DNA from: Chrysochromulina parva
Lineage: Eukaryota; Haptophyta; Prymnesiales; Chrysochromulinaceae
NCBI GenBank assembly: GCA_002887195.1
Contig: PJAB01000359.1
Span: 1-28,890, forward strand
Reading direction: 5' to 3'
Length of the DNA: 28,890 nt
Position numbers and translations under genes: made by a program. Below the pieces are notes generated by a model. That model did not search any database. It was not told where the DNA came from and was given only the letters and a program-made list of their open reading frames with translations. Below are positions 16,827-26,561 of the stretch, one piece after another. Every line of letters begins with the position of its first letter. The stretch's first letter is position 1.

Positions 16827-19800
16827 TCAACGCTTATCCTTGACTCCTTGCTCGTAGCTTGCAAGGACCGTCTGAAGATGGCCAACCTCCCCGTGCAGAC
16901 GGTTGATGCATCGGCGAAGGTCACAGAGGGCTTTGTTGTAGGCAGCTGCATGGTCTGCCATACGCTGCTCCGGGGAGGTGCGGTTCATGGAGGCTGTCAC
17001 GTTGCCGAGTGCTGCTGCCAATCCGCGACCCATATTCCAGTCTTGCAAGTGCGAGAGGTTCGAGACCTGATGTGCACACGCATTCAGCACGGCGTGGCGC
17101 GTCCAACGAACCGCGTCCCATGCGTCGCGAACGGCCTTTTCTTCCTCGGCGGCATTAAATGGTGGCAGTGCTTCGACTCTCAGCTCACACTGAGTTTGCG
17201 CAGACGGCGAGTCAGTCACATCCAAGCTCGTATCACTTGCGTAGCAGGAGCCGCGACCATAGGTCGAACCCCTCAGACTTTCCGAACACGAGCCCCGCAT
17301 TCCCCCACCCGAGCCGCGAAGCGAGTTGCTAACGTGGCGCGAGCAGAGGGTAGCGTGAACAGCTAGGCCCTTAAGCACCATGTCCTTGGCCTCGCATGTC
17401 TCCTTTAGCAGTTGAGGCGCGAAGAGATTGTAGTGGTTCGCCTCAAAGATGGGGAACGGCTGCCACTGCAGCGTATTTGGAAAGGACTCTGACACTCCCA
17501 GGTCGTGGTGCTTGCAGATGAGAACCAGTTGCACCCGGCCACCAGGATCGGCCAAGATGATCTTGTCCTTGTGCAAGGTGCCCAATGAGTCCAGTGACTC
17601 GACTGCACCGGCAATGGAGCTGTATCGCAACTCCTCTTTGATCGCATTGCATTTCACCTGCAGCTGCTGACGTAGCGCAATGATTCCGTAGAAGAACTTC
17701 TGAACGGCTGTGAGATGGGATTCGGAGCCTACTTCAGGACCCATCCAGTTCTTGCCGTTGGCCCAATCCTTGGGCACTTTGGATGTCTTGCCCGTTTGCA
17801 TGGCCTCCTCGAGCTCGCGCAATTGCGACCAATCCGATGCACTCAATGGCGCATCTGAGATCTTTACGTGTGGAGGCAGCCCGCTCAGCCCCTTCTGGGG
17901 CACAAGGACACGAAGACCTGTCATCGAGCTCTGTGTGTAAAGGACGACCACATATGTGCCTGGACGAAGAGGGGGACTCGCCACGTCGCCGCCGTGGACT
18001 GCTGCATTGGCCTCGGCTGCTTTGCAAAGCTTTTCAATCCAAACGCGCGGCGAGAGCTCTCGAGCTGGCGTCGCGGCGACAACATCTCGAGCCGCCGCGA
18101 AATATTCGTCCACAGCAATCTCTGTCGCCTGTGCCACTCCGACCATCTTCGCTGCGACTCTCGCATTCGATCGCCACGCCAAGCTACGAGGACGACTGGC
18201 ACCCATGAGCGGCTCCGCCTCATAACTACTGAGAAGGAAAATGAGGATTGCGCCGCTGGTGGTGAGCAGGGGTGCACTGTGGAGCACACCAAGCGACTTT
18301 GGTGCGAAGCTGCCCAGCTGCTCGGCCAGCGCACATAGTGCGCTCCAAAAGCCCGCTCGCGTTTCGTCGAGGCTTTCCTTGCCGAGGCGTTGCATCATCG
18401 CTGCATCCGTAGTAGCTGCAAGGGGATGCGGCAACTGGCGAGGGAGTTCGTGCAGCCACACATGATCCTTCAACGTAAGTGATCCCTTCTTCAACTTGGT
18501 CAGAGGCATGACGCCTCGCTTGCTAAGCATCGTCCCCTCTGAAGGACAGAAGGCGCCGATGCAAAGGTAGACGGCTTGTTCGAGGCCAACGGCTTCTTCG
18601 TCGACATCAAGCTCGGGGAAAGCCTGACTCATGAGCATCTCGCTTGCCCGTGCCACACTGCAGTCGGATGTGTCGTCTAGAAGGTTGAGCGCTCGTGACT
18701 TGAGCTGGCTTGCAATCAGGGCTTCTTGTGGGTCAATGACAGAAGCGAGTTTTTGCAACGTGCCTGCGCCTTCAGGGCCACCCGGGGTCGGTAGCGCAAA
18801 GAATTGAGAGCGCATCGCGTCCACCACAGCAGACGGGCTCAAGCCAGACGGGAGCGACATCGTTTCGAGGAGGTCACACTTGCTGATGCACAGAAGGCAC
18901 GGCACACCCTTATCTTCAGCGATCGTCTGGGCGATGCGCCACTGATTGATCGTGTCCCGTGGTACGAGAATCGGAAAGACGGGCTGCACAGCTGCCCGAC
19001 AGGTTACGGACATTCGGTGCTCGCCCTCCTTTGCAAGCGGCGCGGCTTTGTCCGGCTCGCAGTTCGAGCGGCGTTTGTCCGGCGATGCTTCCTGCGTGTA
19101 GATCGGCTCATGGAAGCTCGTTGCAGATGCGACGAAGAGCACGGCGCGCACACCAGCGCCAAAGAGTTCTGCCTGTGCGGGACAGAAGGACAAGAGATTG
19201 ATGAGCATCCAGTGCGGCTGCGTTTGGCACACGCCGATCCAGTGCTCACGCGTACCTTACGCACAGAAGAGCGTCCTTGAAACACAGAGGTCGAGCTGCG
19301 CAGTTCCGAGTTCGTCTCGTACACGCAAATCTGATCGCCCGGGAAGCAGTTGATGCGCGTCTCCTGCTGCCCGATGGTAGGGATGGCGAGATGCAAGAGG
19401 TCAAGCTCTTGAGGGACAAACTCTGGGGAGCAAAGTCTGTCAACGTTGGTCGCGAAGTGGTGGACCGACTTGCGCAATTGTGCGTCGTCTAAGGTTTTCA
19501 CCGCCGCCTTTATGGACTCCTTGGCCCACAGGAACGTGACGTCGTCGGCGACCTCAGCTGAAACGGTTGCTCGACGCTTGAGACCTTTGATCCTTTCCAT
19601 GGCTGCGTGTTCCTCGGGAGTTCTTGACGCGTCGTGCACGTGCACACCTTGGACGACCTGCTTGAAGAGTGTCACGGCGAGCTTGTGTACTTCACGCGAG
19701 TACCGTGCTGCCTCCGCTGCGTCCAGGCCATCGTGAGACATTTTGAGCTGACGTATGAGTGTCGTCTTGCCCGCACCTCGTTCTCCGAGCACGACTAGCC

Positions 19801-20173
19801 ATCGTGAAGGAGCGCTGACCACGTTCGACTCGGAGCCGAGGCCGAGTGAGTCCAACTTATCGGGTTCTGCGCTTGTGCTCCGACCACCCGTCGAGATGCG
19901 GTGTGCGAAGAAACTGTAGAGCCGACTAGCGGTGCCGTCGCCTCCCATAGTTGTTGAGCCGCGACGAGAGCCTCCCGTAGTTGCCGAGCTGCGACGGGTA
20001 TGAGATGTGTTGGCCCATGTCAGAGAGCTTGTTCTCAGGCGGCTCGTCATCCGGAGCGAAGCCGGCATGGTGAGCCGGCGTTCAGTCCTTCTCGGGCCGT
20101 TGGTTTCCATCGATGTCACTATGTCCGGAGGTATCGTGGGTCTATGTGGAGGCGCGGACACCACGCAGCCCAT
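16827..20173 (-). CDS. G-alpha-like protein with degenerate switches and long C-terminal extension
   Basis: Two exons: 20173 to about 19256 and 19172 to 16827, about 1,087 residues; typical G-alpha subunits have 350-400. MGCVVS is the N-myristoylation/palmitoylation start of membrane-bound G-alpha proteins. After a Ser/Thr/Arg-rich segment the P-loop is GERGAGKT (130-137). A helical-domain-like part follows, with FLWAKESI and NVDRLCSPEFVPQELDLL (243-260), matching the LW and ldRi.p.YiP..D.L landmarks. Switch I keeps Thr266 (IPTIG) but the catalytic Arg is Ala263. DVGGQ is absent: the equivalent is either ETNSE (286-290) or SVFQG (296-300). Exon 2 opens with AELFGAGVRAVLFVASATSF, like the segment after switch II, and the NKxD motif is SKCD (403-406). 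The remaining 680 residues match nothing I know; they hold an Arg/Gly/Ser-rich patch and a C-terminal helix. It probably binds nucleotide poorly or hydrolyses it slowly, which is an inference. Confidence 0.78.
19173..19255 (-). other. Intron of the G-alpha-like gene (donor uncertain)
   Basis: The frame changes between the two halves of the G-alpha fold, so an intron is required. The acceptor is well supported: CCGCACAG ends at 19173 and the exon continues with AELFGAG. Three donors keep the frame: GTGTTT at 19285, GTACGC at 19255 (83 nt intron, listed) and GTGAGC at 19249. The first gives the exact family spacing to the next strand; the last is the strongest donor. They differ by at most 12 residues. 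Confidence 0.65.
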
Positions 20174-20480
20174 GATCTCCGATCGTAGCGCGAGCAGGCT
20201 TGGACAGGACGGAAGCTGGTGTTCTGCGGTGCGCGAATCGCCGCACTCCGCAACTTTTTCTGAGGTGCGCGAAAAACTTGCCGCTCTCAGAAGTGTACCG
20301 GTACCGGTACAAGTTTCGGCGTCGGTTACACCGTGTTTTTAGATGTGGGTATGGTATGCGATAGTGGGCATGGTATGCTTGGGAGTTGACGACACGCTGC
20401 AAAACCTGGCGGAATGCGGCGGCGTGTCTGTGATACTGTACTTTCACCGAATCGCGTGTTGACAGAGACTCGCCGCACCC
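20174..20480. promoter_or_regulatory. Promoter of the G-alpha-like gene
   Basis: 307 bases between two minus-strand genes, holding the promoter and 5' UTR of the G-alpha-like gene and the 3' UTR of the next gene. An 18-base perfect palindrome lies at 20294-20311. No TATA element is clear. Confidence 0.45.
20294..20311. promoter_or_regulatory. 18-bp perfect palindrome TGTACCGGTACCGGTACA
   Basis: A fully self-complementary 18-mer, 121-138 bases upstream of the G-alpha-like start codon. Its TGTACCGGTA half also occurs at 12576-12585 in the promoter region of the Tudor/WWE gene. It could be a binding site for a dimeric factor. Confidence 0.5.
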
Positions 20481-23400
20481 TCAGGGCTCGACGAATGTAG
20501 TCTTCCCAAGGTCGCTCTCACGCACCCAGATGACGCGGTCCTCTTCCATGTCGAGGACCGACGTGTCCCAATGCAGCGGCGGCAGCTCAATGGATGCGGT
20601 CGGGTTGCTGCGTTCCGCGGCTGGCGCGGCCTCCGCCACGACGTTGAGGGCGGCCTTGGCTCTGGCGAGCGCAGCGTCTGCGGCGCGGCGCACCTTCTCC
20701 GAATCGAGCTGCGTTCTCGTCTCCTCTAGCTCGACGACGAGCGAGTACGCATAGGGCGCGTAGCAGTACAGGTGCACCGGCACGTCCATGTCCTTCTGAA
20801 GCGTCGTGGCTGACTCGGACACGGCCTTGCGCGACTGACTAGACACGACGGCGGGGACGCTGGAGGCGGCCGCGAGAGCGGGAGCGACGGAGGACGGTGA
20901 AGGTGCCTCGCCCTTCGCCACCGCGACGGCCACGTGCGCGGTGTAGGCTTGGGCAATCTGCGCCAGTCGCATGGCACGTCGCTCGAAGCGTACCACGAGC
21001 TGAGGCGGCAGCTCGGGCAGTGCACCGTACCCGTCAAGCGACCACATGCACGGCCGACACAGTCGGAAGACGGCGAGGTGCGCAAAGAACTTGCGCACGG
21101 CGGGGGCCCAATGTAGCAGCAGCCGCCAGTAGCAGTCGCCCAAGATGAGGCCGCGCAGCTTGATGGCTTGGTCCTCGGGCAGCAGGTCCCAGTGCCGGTA
21201 GAGGAACTCGATTCCCTTAAGGAGCACCTGCGCGTGTTCCGACTCGAAGATGAGGCACATGCCCTCGAAGAAGAAGCCGAAATCGAACGTGGAGCGAAGC
21301 AGAGGCTGGGACACGGGCGCAGCCTCGAGCTCGGTGCGCGAGCGCACCGCGTCCGCCTGCAGCCGTGCGGCCAGGGAGGCCATCCACGAGCCGATCAGGT
21401 TGAGCGTCGTTGAGACGGCGCACACGTCGTGCACGGAACACTTGCGGAAGGTGATCTTGACGAGCAGCGAGTGCAGGTGCGTGCACCTGAGCAGCTGGTT
21501 GGTGAGTTGGACGAGCGGCTCGGAGTACTTGGTCACTGGGCTTTCGCGCAGCTCGAGCAGCAGGCAGATGAGCTGCGTCTTGAAGCCGGGCAGCCGTGAC
21601 CACGCGACGAAGTGCGGCGGCGTCGAGCTCTCGAGGGAGTCGCACACCACCTGCATCCACTCCCAGAAGAATCGACAGAACATGTGTCCCCGCCGGCGCA
21701 GTCGCTGGCGCCACGCGGACTGGCGCATGGCCACGTGCAGCAACTGCTCGGCGGCCTGCAGCGCCGCCGCTTCCTCGGGGCTGAGCGCCTCAGTACTATC
21801 CAACCCGGACTCGCGGCTACCGCTCAATGCTTTGTTACGGGAGGACGTGCGCTGGCCGCGCCGAAGCGGCCGGCGTGTCTCCTCCAGGAGGGAGTCATGC
21901 GCGACGACAGCGTCCGCGGCGGTGGCCAGGCTATCTTCGTGTTCACTGTCGACGCTCATCGAGCCGAGCAGCCGACTGCCCATCCTACTCTTGAGGACGT
22001 CTTCCATGGAGGGCACCGCGGGCATCATGACGGACGGGTTAGACGCGGCGGCGACGGCGGTGACGGGCGCGTTCATTTGGCCCACATCGGGCGACGATGA
22101 GACCCGAGGGGTGCCGGAGGTGGCGAGCACGGCGGCAGCGGCGGTGGCGGTGTTGGCGCCCGCGCGCGCGACACGCGCATGCAGACGGCGCCAGTCCAGC
22201 GGTGGGTGCTCCTCGAGCCCTTTTTGGGCAAAGAGCGGCGCTTCGTCGGCGCAGTCGAGGGAGAAGGTGATCCCGCGGAACTCGGGCACGTCGTTGTTGA
22301 GGACCTCTTCGGACTGTAGCGTCGTGAGCAGCGCGTACCCAAACTGTGGCAGTCGGAAGTAGCATGAGGCCATCGTCGCTGCGCAGAAGTCGCGTAGCGT
22401 GGGCCCGTCCCCGCCCGCGGGTGGATCGCCGACGACGAGTAGAATCCACGCGAGCGTTCGCTGCTGTAGGATCGACCAACGGACTACGTGCGAGAGCGGC
22501 GTCACACCGATCCCGCCCGACGAGGCATCACGCAGCGTGCAACCAATCTCCGCACGCGCGAGCAGCAGCCGAATGAGCAGGTAGCAGTCGGCGCGCGCGT
22601 CAAAGCCGAGGGCGCGCGACTCGAGGCCCGCGAGCAATAAATCCCACAGGGCGAGCATCTGATGACGGCACTCATAGAGGGCAGTCAGGTCGCGGAAGAC
22701 GAAGGAGACGAGAGACTCCTTGTGAGAGACCCGAAGCAGCTTGGCCAACTCGGCCGCCGCCGCGCGCCGAGCACTCTCGTGGCCGCTGTGAATGGCGCGC
22801 GAGAGCATGAGCCTTAGAGGGCCGAGTCGGGCGGCGCCATCGCCCTTGAAATCATGCGCCGCGAGCTCGGCTTGGGTTCTCTTCATCGCTTCGTCGCCAA
22901 TGACGAGCGGGCCTGTGAACGCGACGCCATTCTCGGTGAGCGTCCCGTGATGCATCTGCTCGAGCACCGGCAAGTCGACGACCCGAAGAACGCCCGAGAG
23001 GACGCCGACCACCCGTCCATGCGAATAGAGCGGCTCGCGGAAGGCGACTTCGCGCGGACCCAATGGGGCGCTCGACTCGGCGCCCGCGGCGCCGCCGTTG
23101 CCGTTGCCATGGCCTCTGCTGCGCTCGCTCGCCGCGGCGAGGCGTTCATCGAGCGATGCGCCCTCGGCCGCGGCGGCCACTTTCGGCGGCGCCAGCGGCT
23201 CTATGGGGGGCAGCTCAGGCAGCGCTGTCGTGGCGTCCGTGGGCCGCCCGAGGTTCGGTAGCTCCTGCAGGCATTTCTCCATCACGAGCCAGGCCTTGGC
23301 CGCGCCGTTGGAGCTCTCTGGTTCGCCCGGGACGGCGCCCGCCTCTCCTCCGCCGACCCGACGCTCTCCTCCGCCCCCCGACCCTCGACTGAGCGAAGGA

Positions 23401-26105
23401 GAGCTATTGCGCACCACGACGCCAGCCGCCGCCGCTGCCGCCACCGCCGCGCTACCGAAGCTGCTGCGGCTATCGCAACGGCTGTCCGATCGGCTCTCGT
23501 CCGTGCTCCACCCGACGTGGGCCGCCAGTAGAGGTGGCGGCTCCTCGCCAGTCGAGGCTCTTCGTGGCGGCAGGTTGCCTAACATGGGCATGTTGCCAAA
23601 TATGGGCACGTCGCCTAACATGGGCGGCCTCATGACGGCGTCCTCGTGGGCATCCTCCTCTCCACTCAGGTCGGCGTTGGTCGACCGGACGGAGTTCTTG
23701 TGCTCAACACTGCGCGCCTCTCTACCTGCACGCTTGGGCATTGGGCTGGGTGGCGGGGGCATTGGGCTGGACTCGATGGACGCCGACGCCGTGGCGCTCG
23801 CAAGGTTGGCTCGGTAGGCCGCCATGTAGGCAGGTGCGGTATCGGCACGAAGCAGTGGCGCCGGAATCATATGTGGAGATGCGTTAGATCTGGCGTCGGG
23901 CGTGAGCATCCGGGAGATGGACGTACTGTCAAGCGGGGCGGCGGCGGCAGCAGGGCCGCTTTCACGGCTTAGGCGCTCGTCACGGCTCGCCCTCTGCGAC
24001 CGTGAGCGAGCAAGCCCAGCCGACGCGGTCGCAGAGAAGGAAGACCAGTGAAGCTGCAGACGCAACGCACCGTGACGGACCTCCCAGAAGGCTCCGTGAT
24101 GCTCGATCGCCGGGAGGTTGTCCACTGCGGCATCGAGAGCTGCGGGCGTTCCGCTGGGTGCAGAGGCGGCCTGCGCGGCGGCGGCATAGGCGGCATCGTG
24201 CGCGGCGGCGTGCGCGGCATCGTGCGCGGCGGCGGCGAGGGTGGCGGGCTGTCTGTCGAAGACTGCAGCAGACGGTAGGGCGAGGGCCGGCGGAGAAGGT
24301 CCTTCACGCGGTCCCTCACGCGGAGAAGGTCCTCGCGCGTGCAGCGAAAGCGGACTGACGCCCATCTTTGGAGTGGACGAAGTCGACGAAGCGGCCGGCG
24401 TCACGGCCGCAGCTGATGGAGCTGATGGAGGCCTGCCGGCAGCCGCAGCATCGGCCGCCGCGCTTGAGCCGAGGACGGCGCTCGAGCCCAGGCCGTAAGT
24501 GTGAGCTCTGCCGATGCATGGGGATCCGGAGGGCGTCGGCAGAGGCGTCGGGACCGCGCTCGTGACGGCGCTCGTGACGGCGCTCGTGACGGCGCTTGTC
24601 GCGGTGGAAGGCGTACTGCTTGGCAGCTCGTTCTCAGGGGTGTCTGGGGCGACGCTCGCCCCTCCTAGGCTCGCCCCTCGTGAGAGCTGCGCCGGACTGC
24701 TACTGAACATGAGCTGCGCCGGACTGCTGCACGACGAGGGTCCACCCGAGAGGTCGCGCGAGGGCGGCGGCACGCGCGGCGGCGGCGATTGAGCGGCCCA
24801 CTCGATGTCGATCGGCGTACCTGGGGAGGCGAGCTTGAGCAGCGACGTGGGGCTGCGCCACTCTTGTTCCTTAGAAGCCGTATCCGTCGAGCCCGACGTG
24901 AATATGTACGAGAGCGAGAAGAGGTACGAGCGCGAGGGCACGGCGTCGTTACATGCAGGCTCGAGCGCCTCGGGCTCCAGATGGACGCGCACCTGTGGGG
25001 AGAGGAGAGAGGGCGTCGTGGTGAGCACTTGCATGCAGCGGAGGGCTCGAAATGGACGCGCACCCGCTCCAGCTGCAGCTTCCACGTGCGCAGCTCCGAG
25101 ACGCGGCAGCGGAACGCCAGGCGCCCACCCGTCGGCGTCTCATCCGCCTCTGCCCCAGCTGACGACGCATCCGAAGGCATCTCTACAGTGGTACCGCTGG
25201 ACGCGTCGTCAGCGGCGCCGTTGGCGCGCGCCTTGTCGGCGAGCGTCGTCACGAGAGGGTGGTCGTTGCGCGTTGGGCCACTCCCGAGCAGAGGCACTGG
25301 CAGCCGCACGCGCCCGAGCACCTGCGGTGGCGACGCGCTTGCCAGGCTCGTGGCCTCACCATTCGAACCGTCTTCTCCATCCTCGCGACGCGCGCCCAGC
25401 ACGGCGCCTAACACGAGCACATCGAGGGTCTGCGAGGGGCGCAGCGAAAAATGGGTGAGCGGGGGCCTCGGGCTGTGACCACACACGCAGACGATGCGCC
25501 CGACAGACAGCCCAGCGCACGCGCGAGCAGGCACGCACCTCGCCGTGGATGTGCAGTCGCTTGGTCACATGCTCAAAGGTGAAGCGATCGTCCGCGAAGA
25601 GGACGTGCTCACCGGCGCTCGGGTACGGTAGTGTCCTAGTATGCATCGTCTGGCTGCTGCCCCAATGCAGCGCGACAAACAGGGCGCTCGGAGGACCCGA
25701 CGGATTGTAGCCAAGCAGCGCTTTCCGTAGTGAAGCGGCCATCGGCCACTTATTCCAAGCGCCCATCTCGTGTTGAGGCAAATTGCGCAGCTTGAGCCGC
25801 GTAATGGCAACCTGCAGTCGGACTTCCTGATCTCCGTCGGCATCATCCGCCATCGAGGAAGCATCTATCGTCGTCGACTGCTGGGAAGCACCTGCTGCCT
25901 GCGGCTTTGAACGTGCCGCGTGCTTACTGGCCCGGTCCGGGCTCTGCCCGAGTGTGAGCAGCAGCGGCTGACGGCGGCGGCGGCGGAGCCAGTAGAGCAC
26001 GAAAGCTAGCAAGGCCAGCACGAAGGCCAAGACAAGGCGTCGGCTCGTCGCGATTGTGTGGCTTCCTGGCTTCCGCATGGGGTGGCGCGGGGGGGAGAGA
26101 GGCAA
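20481..26105 (-). CDS. Membrane-anchored C2-like and DUF1765-like giant protein
   Basis: Three exons: 26105-25539, 25429-25064 and 24992-20481; both junctions are phase 0 and give about 1,814 residues. An N-terminal anchor (about 22-40) is followed by RRRRR. A C2-like beta sandwich spans about 93-210 (EVRLQVAITRLKLRNL, ALFVALHWG, FTFEHVTKRLHIHGE then TLDVLVLGAVLG). A second beta-rich region (about 286-345; GRLAFRCRVSELRTWKL) may be part of another C2-like unit. A long Ser/Pro/Ala-rich disordered region with tandem repeats fills about 380-950. From about 1,035 to 1,640 a large helical region resembles DUF1765: FLYRHWDLLPEDQ, then LLLHWAPAVRKFFAHLAVFRL. A coiled coil is near 1,730-1,760. DUF1765 has no known activity. 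A role at a membrane contact, with the anchor in one membrane and C2 at another, is speculative. Met10 (26078) is an alternative start. Confidence 0.72.
23575..23628. repeat. Coding minisatellite, three 18-bp units
   Basis: Three consecutive 18-base units in the disordered region of the C2/DUF1765 gene. On the minus strand they encode six-residue repeats of the type MLGDVP, IFGNMP, MLGNL. Confidence 0.8.
24561..24596. repeat. Coding minisatellite, three 12-bp units
   Basis: Three exact copies of CGTGACGGCGCT. On the minus strand they encode repeated SAVT in the disordered region of the C2/DUF1765 gene. Exact identity suggests recent expansion. Confidence 0.9.
24993..25063 (-). other. 71-nt intron 2 of the C2/DUF1765 gene
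   Basis: The donor is GTGCGC after GAGCGG, the acceptor CCCCACAG. The length is not a multiple of three, and removal joins two long frames in phase 0. The first 21 bases of the intron match the first 21 bases of the following exon at 19 positions, and weaker similarity continues beyond that. Confidence 0.8.
25430..25538 (-). other. 109-nt intron 1 of the C2/DUF1765 gene
   Basis: The donor is GAG|GTGCGT, the acceptor CCCTCGCAG|ACC. Removal joins LHIHGE to TLDVLVLGAVLG, which continues the beta strands of the C2-like domain. Without splicing the frame runs into an Arg-rich sequence unlike either side. Confidence 0.8.
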
Positions 26106-26561
26106 TCACTCATCAGAGAGGAAGAGCCCAGCGCAGCGCTCCCAAACTTCGAAACCGCCCCCCGATTCCACGCGAATCCCGGGTTTGTGAGATTGTGAAC
26201 TTGTGTGAATTTGTATTGTATCTCTAACACGCCACGCGCCTCGGCCGCCCCTCGCTCAGAGCTCAGACGCTTTTTCCCAACGAAGTATGAAGCAAGTATG
26301 AAACAAGAACCGCCGCGGAGCGGCAACGGCACACGTGGCACCGAAGCATGCAAAGCGCAATATGCCGCGGCCTTCCCCACCTCCGCTCCACAGGGTACCC
26401 CACACCGCAGACTAACCGCAGACGCTGAACAACCCACCACAGCCGACAGCGTCAGCGACACGCGGAGCTCATTCCCAACTCAGAGTAGGGAACTCACAAA
26501 TGTAATTGTATCCTGAGATACAGTAATTGTACGCGTATCGCGATGTAGGTTCCTACTAACT
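26106..26561. other. Intergenic region between two minus-strand genes
   Basis: 456 bases holding the promoter and 5' UTR of the C2/DUF1765 gene and the 3' UTR of the CAP-LIM gene. AT-richer patches lie at about 26185-26225 and 26495-26535. A hairpin lies at 26507-26522. I see no gene. Confidence 0.45.
26507..26522 (-). terminator. Hairpin in the 3' flank of the CAP-LIM gene
   Basis: Six-base perfect arms TGTATC (26507-26512) and GATACA (26517-26522) around CTGA. A bulged extension (TAATT/AATT) makes the whole stem longer. It lies about 40-55 bases after the stop codon at 26562-26564. Confidence 0.35.

Noticed and set aside
16407..17366. Plus-strand open frame of 319 codons downstream of a TATAAAA sequence
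   Set aside because: The right half is antisense to the C-terminal exon of the G-alpha-like gene, the protein has no domain or signal, and its composition (Arg, Cys, His, Ser) is typical of a frame opposite GC-rich coding DNA.
19004..19172. Continuation of the first G-alpha exon in its own frame
   Set aside because: The reading past the switch region becomes Arg/Ser-rich and unlike G-alpha, while the other frame continues the fold with VRAVLFVASATSF; an intron explains this better than a frameshifted pseudogene.
21250..22362. Plus-strand open frame of 370 codons
   Set aside because: Lies wholly opposite the large exon of the C2/DUF1765 gene, whose sense frame shows conserved-looking HWAPAVRKFF-type segments; the plus frame has none.
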